From Peribacillus sp. Bi96 (GTDB lineage Bacteria > Bacillota > Bacilli > Bacillales > DSM-1321): DNA of 64,000 nucleotides. Location of the stretch: positions 62,001 to 126,000 of the forward strand of contig NZ_CAKKLV010000016.1 of the NCBI RefSeq assembly GCF_918698115.1, written 5' to 3'. Position 1 is the first letter of the stretch. Every line of letters starts with the position of its first letter. A program made the position numbers and the translations under genes. Positions 53,915 to 63,482 of this stretch are shown one piece after another. Below the pieces are notes generated by a model. It was not told the origin of the DNA, did no database searches, and saw only the letters and a program-made list of their open reading frames with translations.

Positions 53915-54118
53915 TCATTTATCGCCGAAGGTCAGCCCTTTCGCGGCAAGTGCACGCCTAAGCTGCTCCATTGCTTTTGGCCCCATCCCGTGCAGCTGCA
54001 GGATTTCTGCTTCACTTAGCTGGGTGAACTGATCCAAATGCACATACCCCGCCCCCACCAGGGCCCGCCGTGCAGGTTTCGCTAATTCCGTCGGCAGATC
54101 GCTCTCGATATTTATCAT
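53915..54118 (-). CDS. Small helix-hairpin-helix DNA-binding-type protein
   Basis: A 67-aa protein with AAGGAG upstream. It has the fold pattern of the RNA polymerase alpha C-terminal domain/HhH group: LPTELAKPARRALVGAGYVHLDQFTQLSEAEILQLHGMGPKAMEQLRRALAAKGL, where LHGMGPKAMEQL is the HhH turn. Such stand-alone proteins probably bind DNA or transcription factors; the role is unknown. GC content is higher than in its neighbours. Single gene. Confidence 0.75.
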   Translation of the reverse strand: MINIESDLPTELAKPARRALVGAGYVHLDQFTQLSEAEILQLHGMGPKAMEQLRRALAAKGLTFGDK

Positions 54119-54413
54119 GATTCATTCTCCTTATAAAAACAATATCCTACACACAGCATACTTTCTTTACAGATTTCTCTCTAAAATTGTTCCCTTTTAT
54201 TGCTTTAGTATCATGTTTAAATACAGATATTTTTTTAGGCAGTTTCAATTTTCACCATTGTACTTGTCGTGCAAAGTGGTTCTTTTAGTTGTGGAACTTA
54301 ATGGCGTACACCCCTTTTAAGAATATGGGCTTTATTTAATTACGTCCAAAATTTTTACTTATTAATGGCAATATCATTTCTTTGTGTAGTGGTTTATTTT
54401 TCTTACCGTTTGA

Positions 54414-55067
54414 TCAGTATTTGGTCCTTGTAAACGCTTCCATCCCTTTCATGACACTTGCCAGAACCTCAATCGAGCTTGAAGCATTAAATGGGGCAAT
54501 GTCCAAAGAATGATTGGCATCACGGACTTTATCCAGACTTATCGTCTTCTTCATTTCAATCATTTGAATTTTACCAGGAATATAATGAGGATCTTTTTCT
54601 CCTATAACGATATGTGTTGAATGATCGCTTCTCAATATCCCTTCTAAAATGGAATCGAACTTTAATAGTGGCGTAAGCAAAATCATTTTCGATTGGTAGT
54701 ACCTTTCACTTTTCATAAATCCATTTACCATGGGTATCGTACCAAGTGATTTGCCTAAAAACAAAGTTTCTTGATATTCGTTTTTTTGAAATACTTCCGT
54801 AATGATCGGAGTACAATCATTAACCATAACTTTAGTGATATCCACCAATGGATGCTTGAATATATCCTGCTCGTAAGAATAATGAACATGCACGACATCA
54901 AACTGATTTTGAAGCATGAGCATTGTCGAATAATAAAATAACGGTTTCTCATATGTGTAACCTGCACCGGAAAACATAAAACAAATGGCAGGACTCCCGT
55001 TTTCAATATGTGTGTATGCAACTTCTTTTTCATTGCTATTAATTATTTTCCTTCGGTTAACCTGCAT
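54414..55067 (-). CDS. Alpha/beta hydrolase
   Basis: A 217-aa cytoplasmic hydrolase. The oxyanion strand is AICFMFSGAGYTYEKPLFYY, the nucleophile elbow FLGKSLGT (Ser flanked by Lys and Leu), the acid IVIGEKDPHYI and the His ANHSLDI. The triad is complete. It resembles the small dienelactone-hydrolase-like esterases of Bacillus; the substrate is unknown. The start has GGGGAG. It is divergent from the beta-lactamase gene. Confidence 0.75.
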   Translation of the reverse strand: MQVNRRKIINSNEKEVAYTHIENGSPAICFMFSGAGYTYEKPLFYYSTMLMLQNQFDVVHVHYSYEQDIFKHPLVDITKVMVNDCTPIITEVFQKNEYQETLFLGKSLGTIPMVNGFMKSERYYQSKMILLTPLLKFDSILEGILRSDHSTHIVIGEKDPHYIPGKIQMIEMKKTISLDKVRDANHSLDIAPFNASSSIEVLASVMKGMEAFTRTKY

Positions 55068-55257
55068 GATCGCTCCCCAATCTAGCGTTTACTCTATATA
55101 TTCATTGGCTGCCCGCTGCATTCCTCCTTGATTGATAGTATTTAGATGTATCGTTCCTCGCCGGAAAAATGTATACTTTAGTTATTGTCCTATTTTTTGG
55201 AAAAACACAGAGTTGAATTTGGCGTTTTTTAAATCCAGCCTTAAAGGAGAGTGTGTA

Positions 55258-56049
55258 ATGAAAATCAAAGTGCTATGTTTCATTCTTGTCCTGCTAGTCA
55301 CTGGTTCCATGAGCAAGATTCATGCAAGTGCAAACGGTCATAATGTGAAAGAATTGCAAATTGGGGAATCCTTCGATGGTGTGGATGGCACGATGATCAT
55401 CCAAAACTTAAAAAATGATAAAGTCTATGTCTATAACAAAAATAGAAGTAAAGTACGTTTTACTCCAGAATCGACATTTAAAGTGGCGAATGCATTAATC
55501 GGCTTACAGACAAAAGCGGTGAGCGATGAATATGAAGTGAAGCGCTGGGATGGCGTAATCAGGGAATTTGAAGATTGGAATAGAGATCATACACTGGCTT
55601 CAGGCATGAGGTATTCAGTGATCTGGTATTATCAAGCAATGGCCCGCGATATTAGGGTGGAAAACATGCAGCACTATGTGAATCTGCTCGATTACGGCAA
55701 TCGTAATATCTCCGGTGGGATCGATCAGTTCTGGCTGGATAGCTCTATAAAAATATCTGCACAGGAACAAGTCCAATTCATCGAAAACCTTGTAGAGGAA
55801 AAACTGCCTATCGATAAGCAGCATATGAGAACGGTTAAGAGAATCATGATCAACGAAGAAGCTGACTCATATGTCCTCCATGGAAAAACCGGTACACGCC
55901 TTTCCGATATGGGGTTGGGCTGGTATGTGGGTTACATCGAAACGAACAAAGGGAAATGGGCCTTCGCAACGAACATGGACGGCAGCGGGAGCAAAGCCAA
56001 GACGATTACGCTTGATGCCCTGAAAGAGTTGGATATCATAAAAGAATAA
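55258..56049 (+). CDS. Class D beta-lactamase (BPU/OXA-like)
   Basis: A 263-aa serine beta-lactamase secreted via an N-terminal signal peptide (about 1-25). The start at 55258 follows AAAGGAG; the frame extends upstream without support. Class D motifs: active-site Ser72 in STFK (72-75), S-x-V-like SVI (120-122), YGN (146-148), Trp159 in FWLDSS and KTG (210-212). The third position of the S-x-V motif is Ile here. The lysine of STFK is the one that is carbamylated in the family. Such chromosomal enzymes are known from Gram-positive bacilli. No regulator is adjacent. Confidence 0.9.
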   Translation: MKIKVLCFILVLLVTGSMSKIHASANGHNVKELQIGESFDGVDGTMIIQNLKNDKVYVYNKNRSKVRFTPESTFKVANALIGLQTKAVSDEYEVKRWDGVIREFEDWNRDHTLASGMRYSVIWYYQAMARDIRVENMQHYVNLLDYGNRNISGGIDQFWLDSSIKISAQEQVQFIENLVEEKLPIDKQHMRTVKRIMINEEADSYVLHGKTGTRLSDMGLGWYVGYIETNKGKWAFATNMDGSGSKAKTITLDALKELDIIKE

Positions 56050-56056
56050 TAGTTCA

Positions 56057-56083
56057 CGCATGCTCTTCATACTTGGGCATGCG
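56057..56083 (+). terminator. Beta-lactamase terminator
   Basis: CGCATGC pairs with GCATGCG, followed by a T-run, seven bases after the stop. Confidence 0.85.
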
Positions 56084-56347
56084 TTTTTTTTATATGAACC
56101 TACAAATCTAAAATCATGTCACAGTATGTATGCACCATCGCTTTTTGCTATCATCAGTTTCCACATATCTCATGAAAAAGGTGGTTTTATACTCTACGTG
56201 CATTGAAAGGTAGATAGCCTCGCTATTGCTTGCTCTGGAGCCTTTATTTGGATTGTCCAATCAAAAAAGAGAAAATTCTCATCTAATTTAGTATTTAGAG
56301 TAATATTGTAATTAATTGTTAGATGGTCAACATATGATGACCAAGCC

Positions 56348-56527
56348 ATGCAGGACATGTTAATAGAAAAAGAATTTAATGTACTAATATTAATTCCCTC
56401 GGATGATGCAACAAGTATTTCTGAATTAGAATGGAACCTAGAAAACGTTTGTGTTTTAGAGGTTCCTAACCGAATTTGGGATGAGGACATTTGGAATCAT
56501 GCTTTTAGTGGCATACAATTAAATTAA
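56348..56527 (+). pseudogene. C-terminal fragment of an unknown protein
   Basis: The plus strand reads MQDMLIEKEFNVLILIPSDDATSISELEWNLENVCVLEVPNRIWDEDIWNHAFSGIQLN with protein-like composition and continues upstream in frame only to a stop near 56312. There is no ribosome site. It looks like the end of a larger gene whose front has been lost. No family is recognised. Confidence 0.35.
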
Positions 56528-56761
56528 CTTCTGTCAGGATTAATCCCTGAGCAAACCATGCTAATATGTTAATGATTTCATTTTGGATGATTTTAGTTAA
56601 TTTCTTAGGTTTTTCATCGAGCCTAAAATAATCAACGCTTTTTTGCTTCTTTCTTTTTTTCGTACATTTAGCAAATCATCTTGTTAAAGTAGGAATCGTT
56701 TTATTTAGGCTATCATAAATCAAGTTATCCCCCTTGAATTAAATAAAAGAGGTTGAAAAGA

Positions 56762-56788
56762 AAGGCATCTGCCAAAAGCAGATGCCTT
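56762..56788 (-). terminator. SulP terminator
   Basis: A perfect 11-bp stem AAGGCATCTGC/GCAGATGCCTT around CAAAA, 17 bases after the SulP stop. Confidence 0.85.
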
Positions 56789-56804
56789 ATCTTCTTGACA
56801 GGGA

Positions 56805-58562
56805 TCATGTTAATCCTATCTCCCGTTTTCTTTTCTGCTTTATTGCCTTAGACTTTGGAACTTGCCGGGAGAGTGCGGCACATTCAGCAAATGAAAACTG
56901 TTTACACCCTTTACAACGGTTCTCATCCAGCTTGGATAAAGCTTTATTAATGGCATCACCCGTACTGGTAAAGAATTGTTCCTTACCTACCAGTTCAATA
57001 AATCCAGTTTTTAAAAACATTTCTTTAGGTTCGGGTTGAATCCCGGAAATCAACACTTGTAGATTGTGGAACTTGAATTGCTTCACGATGTCGGTTAGAA
57101 GTGCTTCACCAGAAGTGTCAATAAATGGCACATTTCTCATTCTTAATAGAAGGACTTTTGGTTTAGAACGCATTATTTCCTCGATTTCTTCTTGCAGCCT
57201 TTCAATTGTACCAAAGAATAAAGGTCCTTCTATCGTATATATGTTAATTTGCGGACAGCTTGAACCTTGTTGCACCATTTCTGGTTTAACTAGTTTATCG
57301 GCCGGATCTGGTAATACCTTTGATAATTTCAATGTACCGCTCATCAGTTTAACGAACGATAGAATGGCTAATAGTAATCCGATTCCGACACCTGTTGTCA
57401 GGTCAATCAATACGGTTAACACGAAGGTAACGATTAAAACGACCGAATCCATGGTTTTTGCTTTTAAGATATGCGAAAATTCTTTGCGTTCGCTCATGTT
57501 CCATGCGACAAACATAAGAATGGGGGCCATACTGGCCAGTGGAATCGCCGAAGCATAAGGAGCCAAACTGACTAACACCAGCAAAACCACCAGCCCATGA
57601 ATCACACCTGATATAGGGGAAACTGCACCGTTTTTAATATTCGTTGCGGTACGGGCGATGGCACCTGTAGCCGGAATGCCTCCAAATAAAGGCGTAATCA
57701 TATTGGTCAATCCTTGCCCCATCAGCTCTTTATTGCTGTTATGTTTACTGTTGGTCATTCCGTCTGCCACTACTGCGGACAATAGTGATTCAATTCCTCC
57801 AAGCATGGCAATGACCAAAGCAGCCGGCAGGAGTTCAATTACTAGGCCGCCAGTGATCTGGGGAAACTGAAAATGGGGCAATGCATTAGGAATGGCGCCA
57901 TAAGCCGATCCAATTGTCGCTACCTGACCAGGAAAGAATAAGCTGGCTACCAGAGTTGATACAATCAATCCTAGCAATGCCCCGGGGATTTTCGGTAAAT
58001 ATTTTGGAGTTAATATGACGAGAGTTAAACTTATGATAGCTACCAGTACACTATAAACATTCACTGTATTGAAGTTCAATAAGATTTCTTTCATATTTAA
58101 AAGAAAGGCTTCTTCTTTTTTTAAGTTACTGAGTCCAAAGAAATTGGCAATCTGCCCAGAGAAGATTATCACAGCAATTCCAGCAGTAAAGCCGATGGTA
58201 ACTGGACGGGGTATAAACTTGATGAATCTTCCCAGTTTGAAGACACCTAAAAGGAAAATCATGATACCTGCCAAGAAACCGGCGATTAACAGTTTTTCAT
58301 ATCCGTACTGCATGACCACCCCGAACAGGACCGGGACAAAGGCTCCAGTCGGGCCTGCAATTTGATATTTGGAGCCTCCAAAAAGGGAGACCATAATTCC
58401 GGCAATAATTGATGTGTACAGTCCGTATTCCGGTCTTACTCCAGAAGCAATGGCAAAGGCCATCGCTAAAGGAATCGCTACAATCCCAACTACCACCCCG
58501 GCAACCAGGTCTTTCTGAAAATGGCCTAAGTTATATCCTTCAAGCCTGCTAGAACCCATCAT
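56805..58562 (-). CDS. SulP-family anion transporter with STAS domain
   Basis: A 585-aa transporter. The start is at ATG 58562 behind AAGGAG. The N-terminal ~400 residues carry 10-14 membrane segments with SulP marks (KDLVAGVVVGIVAIPLAMAFAIASGVRPEYGLYTSIIAGIMVSLFGGSKYQIAGPTGAFVPV). The C-terminal STAS domain runs about 415-545 (VLLLRMRNVPFIDTSGEALL). A Cys-rich tail CKGCKQFSFAECAAL ends it. SulP proteins move sulfate or bicarbonate. The carbonic anhydrase gene directly upstream in the same orientation argues for bicarbonate. Confidence 0.9.
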   Translation of the reverse strand: MMGSSRLEGYNLGHFQKDLVAGVVVGIVAIPLAMAFAIASGVRPEYGLYTSIIAGIMVSLFGGSKYQIAGPTGAFVPVLFGVVMQYGYEKLLIAGFLAGIMIFLLGVFKLGRFIKFIPRPVTIGFTAGIAVIIFSGQIANFFGLSNLKKEEAFLLNMKEILLNFNTVNVYSVLVAIISLTLVILTPKYLPKIPGALLGLIVSTLVASLFFPGQVATIGSAYGAIPNALPHFQFPQITGGLVIELLPAALVIAMLGGIESLLSAVVADGMTNSKHNSNKELMGQGLTNMITPLFGGIPATGAIARTATNIKNGAVSPISGVIHGLVVLLVLVSLAPYASAIPLASMAPILMFVAWNMSERKEFSHILKAKTMDSVVLIVTFVLTVLIDLTTGVGIGLLLAILSFVKLMSGTLKLSKVLPDPADKLVKPEMVQQGSSCPQINIYTIEGPLFFGTIERLQEEIEEIMRSKPKVLLLRMRNVPFIDTSGEALLTDIVKQFKFHNLQVLISGIQPEPKEMFLKTGFIELVGKEQFFTSTGDAINKALSKLDENRCKGCKQFSFAECAALSRQVPKSKAIKQKRKREIGLT

Positions 58563-58578
58563 TTTATCGCTCCTTCTT

Positions 58579-59176
58579 TTATTGAATATGTATTTCGTTT
58601 TTGCTGACAATTTTGCTATATCCATCTATGATTCGATCCAATTTACCCGTCTCGGGATGGATGACCATACCGTGAACGGCAATGGATTCCGGTAATAATG
58701 GGTGATTCTCGATCAAACGGACACTATTTGTTACACTCTCCTCAACGCATTGAAAGCCCGACAGCCACTTTGATAAATCAATACCAGAGTTTGTAAGGAC
58801 ATCAATTTGCTCCTGACTGACTTTCTTTCTTCTGCTTTGCGGCATCTAGAAGTGAAGATGATTGAAGCCCCACCATACCGCATCCGTGATGTCCGATCAC
58901 ACACACTTCCTCCACTTTTAGCTCATAAATAGCGACAAGGATACTGCGCATAATGCTGCCAAAAGGATGAGAAACTAAAGCTCCAGCATTTTTAATGATT
59001 TTCGCATCTCCATTTCTTAACCCCATCGCCTTTGGAAGCAATTCCAACAGACGGGTATCCATGCATGTTATGATGACGATCTTTTTATCTGGATACTTTG
59101 TCGTTTGAAACTCTTTAAATTTGTTTTGATCGACAAACGTCTTGTTGTAATCCAGAATGCTAGAAATAATTGACAT
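58579..59176 (-). pseudogene. Beta-carbonic anhydrase split by a frameshift
   Basis: A YtiB-like beta-carbonic anhydrase in two overlapping frames. The first (59176-58802) runs from MSIISSILDYNK with AAAGGAG upstream and holds all zinc-site residues: Cys38 and Asp40 in ITCMDTR, His96 and Cys99 in IGHHGCG. It stops early after a shift in an A/G-rich run near 58825-58840. The second (to 58579) continues with VSQEQIDVLTNSGIDLSKWLSGF and HPLLPESIAVHGMVIHPETGKLD. One indel restores the gene, so it is either a recent mutation or a sequencing error. It lies 16 bases before SulP. Confidence 0.85.
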
Positions 59177-59380
59177 TACTTATTCTCCTTTCACGTGTAA
59201 ATGTTCTATGTACAATAATCCAGATGCCTTCCAACACTTATTTGGCTCTGCTTTATCATTTGGTGCTTTATTCCATGTTAAAGATATTAAATTAGAGTTA
59301 AATGATAGATGGATTAGAAATTAGTGAGAATTATTACAGTTTCTTCTCTTTTTTTTTGCATTTTTCTTACTCAACGAAGC

Positions 59381-59422
59381 AAAAAAGGGTGATGCATATT
59401 AAACTATGCATCACCCTTTTTT
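59381..59422. terminator. Perfect 18-bp terminator
   Basis: 59381-59398 pairs fully with 59405-59422 around TTAAAC; it ends in A6/T6 runs on both strands. Confidence 0.9.
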
Positions 59423-59448
59423 ATGCTTTGTTCCATTTACGTCTTGAT

Positions 59449-60183
59449 TTATTCAGGTCCATCCTCTTCATCCTCTTCATCATCTTCCCATGTGATTGTT
59501 TTTACTTCTTTTGTGTAACCATCCACTTGGACGACTGCGTCTCGATCGTCCTCTAATTCAACCTCGACCAAATAATAGGGTGTCTGATCTGAGGGTTGAT
59601 AAAATTCTGTATCGTCACCTGTTCCTCTTACATGTTTTTCCGCAATCTCAATTGCTTCTTTTTCTGTAATGATACTATCTGCCACCATAGTTGAGTCAAT
59701 AATAGTTCCTGTATATGGGTCGAGTATTAATGTGATTTTTTCGTTATTCTTATTTACAACTACTTTATAATAGGAGTTGTTTTTCTCCTGCACGAAGTCA
59801 ATTTGTTCCAGATCACCCTGTTTTGAAATACGTGCCTTTATTTCTTTTTGGGTCAGTTGCTTTTGGGGTGTTTTTTCCGTCGTTTCTTCAGCTGCATGAA
59901 CTATGGCTTCTTTTTTTATAGAACGAACTTCACCGCTTTTCGCATCCATCCTAATTTGATATACCCCGGTTTCAAGCTGCATTTCAATCTGATATTCTTC
60001 ACCTTCAGTTTTCGTTGTCTTTATAATGGTTCCAGGATATTTATCCTTTGCTGTCTGGTTCACTTCTTCTTTCGTCAAGATTTCCGCGGATAATGATGGA
60101 GCGCACCATTGAAACCCGACGAATAAAAGCAGACCAAAAACGAGAGTCAATCCAGCTGTTATCAGCACTTTTCTAATCTTCAT
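59449..60183 (-). CDS. PepSY-domain membrane-anchored protein (YkoI-like)
   Basis: A 244-aa protein whose start at 60183 follows GGGGGA. An N-terminal membrane anchor (VLITAGLTLVFGLLLFVGFQW) is followed by two PepSY units: LTKEEVNQTAKDKYPGTIIKTTKTEGEEYQIEMQLETGVYQIRMDAKSGEVRSI and IITEKEAIEIAEKHVRGTGDDTEFYQPSDQTPYYLVEVEL. The tail is acidic (EDDEEDEEDG). PepSY proteins act outside the membrane, often restraining proteases or feeding sensors. It sits 28 bases behind the kinase of a two-component pair, as YkoI does with YkoH/YkoG. Confidence 0.85.
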   Translation of the reverse strand: MKIRKVLITAGLTLVFGLLLFVGFQWCAPSLSAEILTKEEVNQTAKDKYPGTIIKTTKTEGEEYQIEMQLETGVYQIRMDAKSGEVRSIKKEAIVHAAEETTEKTPQKQLTQKEIKARISKQGDLEQIDFVQEKNNSYYKVVVNKNNEKITLILDPYTGTIIDSTMVADSIITEKEAIEIAEKHVRGTGDDTEFYQPSDQTPYYLVEVELEDDRDAVVQVDGYTKEVKTITWEDDEEDEEDGPE

Positions 60184-60211
60184 CGTATCCCCCATCCAAC
60201 GTCATTCTGGC

Positions 60212-61555
60212 TTAATCAAATAATAGAGTAACGATCGTTCCCCTGCCTTCAAGACTATCCATTTCAATCCGAACATCAATTGCATCAGCAATTTCCTTTG
60301 CCATGGAAAGCCCCAATCCCGATCCACCTTGCTTTCGGCTTCTTGCTTTATCTACACGATAAAAGCGATCGAACACTTTTGGCAATTCAGCCTTTGGGAT
60401 GCCATCCCCTCTGTCCTCGATGCGTATATAAGCTTCATTACTTGTTTGTCCTATGTAGACTGAGATATGCTCGTCACTATACTTTCTTGCATTGTCTAAA
60501 AAAATAAACAAAAGCTGTTTTAACTTTTGAACGTCCGTTACTGCTTCAATTGCATCGTTACTATAAATCTCCATTGATCGATTGTACGCATTTTTATACA
60601 CTTTCGCTAACTCTGCAATGATATCGTTCAGATTAATGTTTTCCTTCTCTATATTCCATTTTTCCTGATGCTTTGCAAGCAGGAGCATTTGCTCTGTCAT
60701 CTCTCTCATTCTAATGGCTTCAGAATGAATGGCCTCTATTGATTCATCAAACAAATCAGGACGCTCCAACCCTTTTCTCTTCAAAAGACTTGCATAGCTT
60801 TCAATGACAGTTAGCGGTGTTTTTAATTCATGTGAAGCATTTGATACGAATTGCTCCTGTTTTTCGAAGTTAGCTTGTAGCAAATCGATCATGTGATTAA
60901 AGGTTTTTCCCATTTCCACAAGTTCATCTTTTGATTTTTCCTCAAGGCTAAGTCGCTTAAATTGACCGCTTGTTTGGATCTCCTTCATCGTATCAATCAT
61001 CGATCGAATCGGACGGGCGATGAAGTTACTAAGAATAGTGCTTGATATCAGAACAGGTATCATCGCAATGACCGTTACAGCGATTAACACGATGCGCAGA
61101 ACAGCGAGCATTTCTTCTGTTGCGGTAATGCTTTTGGTGATTTGAAGATTAACTACACTTCCATCCACCCAAACAATCGGGTTTGAAACGAATACATACT
61201 TATTCTGATGATAAGTGATGATTTCGCTCTTCTCACCGGGGTAAAAGCCACTATTTCGATTGCTTAATAGTTTTTCAGAATTGGATGTAACAACTGTTCC
61301 TTTTGGTTGACCCTCTTTTACTATACCAATCATGCCATCAATAGGCAGATAAGCTCGAAGTAAATCATTTGGCGATATATTATTGACATTTTTACTAACA
61401 TCAAAGGCAATTTTCTCTGTCTCCGCTTTCGCACGATTAAGTTCATTCACCATTATCAGATTACTGAAAACAAAATAAATGGAAACATTCATCAAAAGAA
61501 GCAGGAAAATGAATAACACCGCTGTATATAAATTTATTTTCTTCCGCAGTCTCAT
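60212..61555 (-). CDS. Sensor histidine kinase (YkoH/ArlS-like)
   Basis: A 447-aa kinase. Two membrane helices (about 10-32 and 150-170) bracket an extracellular sensor of about 115 residues. HAMP follows (ILSNFIARPIRSMIDTMKEI), then HisKA with FVSNASHELKTPLTVIESYASLL and HATPase with FLDNARKYS, EDRGDGIPKAELPKVFDRFYRVD and GGSGLGLSMAKEI. Its start overlaps the regulator stop by four bases. The signal is unknown; the PepSY gene downstream suggests cell-envelope or protease sensing. Confidence 0.9.
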   Translation of the reverse strand: MRLRKKINLYTAVLFIFLLLLMNVSIYFVFSNLIMVNELNRAKAETEKIAFDVSKNVNNISPNDLLRAYLPIDGMIGIVKEGQPKGTVVTSNSEKLLSNRNSGFYPGEKSEIITYHQNKYVFVSNPIVWVDGSVVNLQITKSITATEEMLAVLRIVLIAVTVIAMIPVLISSTILSNFIARPIRSMIDTMKEIQTSGQFKRLSLEEKSKDELVEMGKTFNHMIDLLQANFEKQEQFVSNASHELKTPLTVIESYASLLKRKGLERPDLFDESIEAIHSEAIRMREMTEQMLLLAKHQEKWNIEKENINLNDIIAELAKVYKNAYNRSMEIYSNDAIEAVTDVQKLKQLLFIFLDNARKYSDEHISVYIGQTSNEAYIRIEDRGDGIPKAELPKVFDRFYRVDKARSRKQGGSGLGLSMAKEIADAIDVRIEMDSLEGRGTIVTLLFD

Positions 61556-62253
61556 TTTGCTTCCTTCATGACGTAGCCAACGCCTCTTACAGTATGAATA
61601 AGCGGCGTATCAAAGCCATAGTCGAGCTTTTTGCGAACATACCGGATATACACATCCACCACGTTTGTTTCTCCATAGAAATCATACCCCCAAACCGCTT
61701 CCAGAATCTGATCCCGGTTTAGCACTTGACGCTTATTCTTCAGTAAATAAAGAAGTAAATCATACTCTTTTGGCGTTAGTTCAATTTCACTTTCACCCCT
61801 AATGACTTCGCGTGTTTTGACATTCACCTTTAAATCTGCAGTATTGAGCCACCCATCGTCTTCATCTTCCATTGAAGATGCTACAGTCCGCATTCTTAAA
61901 ACCGCACGAATACGGGCAAGCAATTCTTCAATTTGGAAAGGTTTAGTGATGTAGTCATTCGCGCCGAGATCAAGACCGGAAACTTTATCTTCAACCGAGC
62001 CCTTTGCAGTTAACAGGATGACAGGGGTGAAATTGTTTTTCATACGAATTTTCCGAAGCAGCTCGATCCCACTTATGCCTGGAAGCATCACATCCAATAA
62101 GATCAAATCCCAACTTCTTGATCGATACGCTTCAAGGGCTTCATTTCCGTCCATTGCCTTTCCGATTTGGTAGCCTTCGATTTCAAGTTCCAATTCAAGC
62201 AGTCTTAAGATTTTTTCTTCGTCTTCTACGATTAGTATTGATTCTTTATCCAT
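61552..62253 (-). CDS. OmpR-family response regulator (YkoG/ArlR-like)
   Basis: A 233-aa regulator. The receiver has acidic pocket EDE (10-12), phospho-acceptor Asp54 (LILLDVMLPG), Thr near 82 (LLTAKG) and Lys near 104 (YITKPFQ). The winged helix (about 135-231) has LTPKEYDLLLYLLKNKRQVLNRDQILEAVWGYDF and VDVYIRYVRKKLD. It heads the three-gene operon regulator-kinase-PepSY. Confidence 0.92.
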   Translation of the reverse strand: MDKESILIVEDEEKILRLLELELEIEGYQIGKAMDGNEALEAYRSRSWDLILLDVMLPGISGIELLRKIRMKNNFTPVILLTAKGSVEDKVSGLDLGANDYITKPFQIEELLARIRAVLRMRTVASSMEDEDDGWLNTADLKVNVKTREVIRGESEIELTPKEYDLLLYLLKNKRQVLNRDQILEAVWGYDFYGETNVVDVYIRYVRKKLDYGFDTPLIHTVRGVGYVMKEAK

Positions 62254-62345
62254 TTGGAAGACCTCCTTTTGTGTGGGACTGTCCCCATTTATGTGTCATT
62301 CCTTTTCAATAATGTTTTGGATTAATGCCTGCTCATTCAATAAGA

Positions 62346-62364
62346 AAAAGGCTGCCTCAGCAAC
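62346..62364 (-). terminator. Terminator of the PhzF-like gene
   Basis: On the minus strand AGGTTGC-TGAG-GCAGCCT with one mismatch, then TTTTTCTT. A near copy of the same phrase lies at about 63845-63870. Confidence 0.6.
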
Positions 62365-62397
62365 CTAGAGCATCTGTCAGTTGAGTAGGTTAGGTTA

Positions 62398-63279
62398 TTA
62401 AAGAAACCATTCACCTTGAGCAATTTTCACTACTTTACCTCCTACATGAACGTCGATTCCCCCGTTAACATCACCTGCTTTTAAAAACAATAAAGATGGT
62501 CTTTCGATTTCGCATCCTTGTTCTACCCGAATGTCTATTTGACCTTTTTCAAAATACCGGTATTTAACTAAGTAAGCAGCTAAACATCCATTAGAACTGC
62601 CAGTGGCTGCATCTTCGGGGATACCATAATAGTCCGCAAAGTCTCGAACATTCAAATCATTTTTCGAATCATAGGTCTCTGGAGAAAAAACCATAATGGC
62701 TTTTGCATCCATATGTTCAATTAACTCAAAATATTTTTCTCTATTAATCTTTACTTTTTTAACTGCTTCCAATGATTTTAATGGGACAACAAGCACTGGA
62801 AGTCCCGTCGAAACTTCTTGAATCGGAAATCTATCATCTATGTTTTCTTTATGTATATGTAAAACTTCAGAAATTTTATCTGTATCTAAAATCGTGCCAA
62901 AAGTTGGTTCATTTTGTTTCATCCATAGTAGCTCTTCTTGATTATTGAATGAAACCTTTATCTGACCACCTTTAAAGTTTAAAATAAGGTTATCCAATGG
63001 TTCCTCTAATACTTCGTTTTGAATGATATATGCAGTTCCTAAAGTCGGATGTCCAGCAAAAGGAACCTCTTCATTAGGCGTAAAAATCCGAACATCATAG
63101 CCGCCATCATTTTTTGAATCAGACAAGATAAAGGTGGTTTCGGAAAAATTAATTTCTTTGGCTATTTGTTGCATTTCATTATCCGGGATATTTCCAGCGT
63201 TTTTAAAAACCGCTAGTTGATTTCCTGTATATTTTCCATTAGAAAACACATCAACAATTGAATAATTAACCCTCTCCAT
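62398..63279 (-). CDS. PhzF-family isomerase/epimerase-like protein
   Basis: A 293-aa protein of the PhzF/diaminopimelate-epimerase fold. The N-terminal VDVFSNGKYTGNQLAVF, the conserved acidic catalytic Glu in INFSETTFIL, IFTPNEEVPFAGHPTLGTAYI and the second-half PEDAATGSSNGCLAAYLV are all present. PhzF-type proteins catalyse proton-shuttle isomerisations; only one branch makes phenazines, and no other phenazine genes are here, so the substrate is unknown. Start behind GAGGGG. Confidence 0.88.
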   Translation of the reverse strand: MERVNYSIVDVFSNGKYTGNQLAVFKNAGNIPDNEMQQIAKEINFSETTFILSDSKNDGGYDVRIFTPNEEVPFAGHPTLGTAYIIQNEVLEEPLDNLILNFKGGQIKVSFNNQEELLWMKQNEPTFGTILDTDKISEVLHIHKENIDDRFPIQEVSTGLPVLVVPLKSLEAVKKVKINREKYFELIEHMDAKAIMVFSPETYDSKNDLNVRDFADYYGIPEDAATGSSNGCLAAYLVKYRYFEKGQIDIRVEQGCEIERPSLLFLKAGDVNGGIDVHVGGKVVKIAQGEWFL

Positions 63280-63482
63280 TAACTTCCCCTCGTTTACTTT
63301 TTAGTTATTTTAACGAATGTACAAATTATTGCATGTAAAATTTTAAAAATAAAGACGCTATTTACCCAGTTAGCTCCATAAAAAAAAAGAGCTGTCAGAG
63401 CAACTCTCATGTTAAAAGCCCTATTTACTTTAAGGTTTATTCCGCCCCTTATGTCAGAAAGGATCTTCTTATATGTCATCAC

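Noticed and set aside
56194-56490. 98-aa minus-strand frame
   Set aside because: Ser-rich shadow; the opposite strand at 56348-56527 has better protein character.
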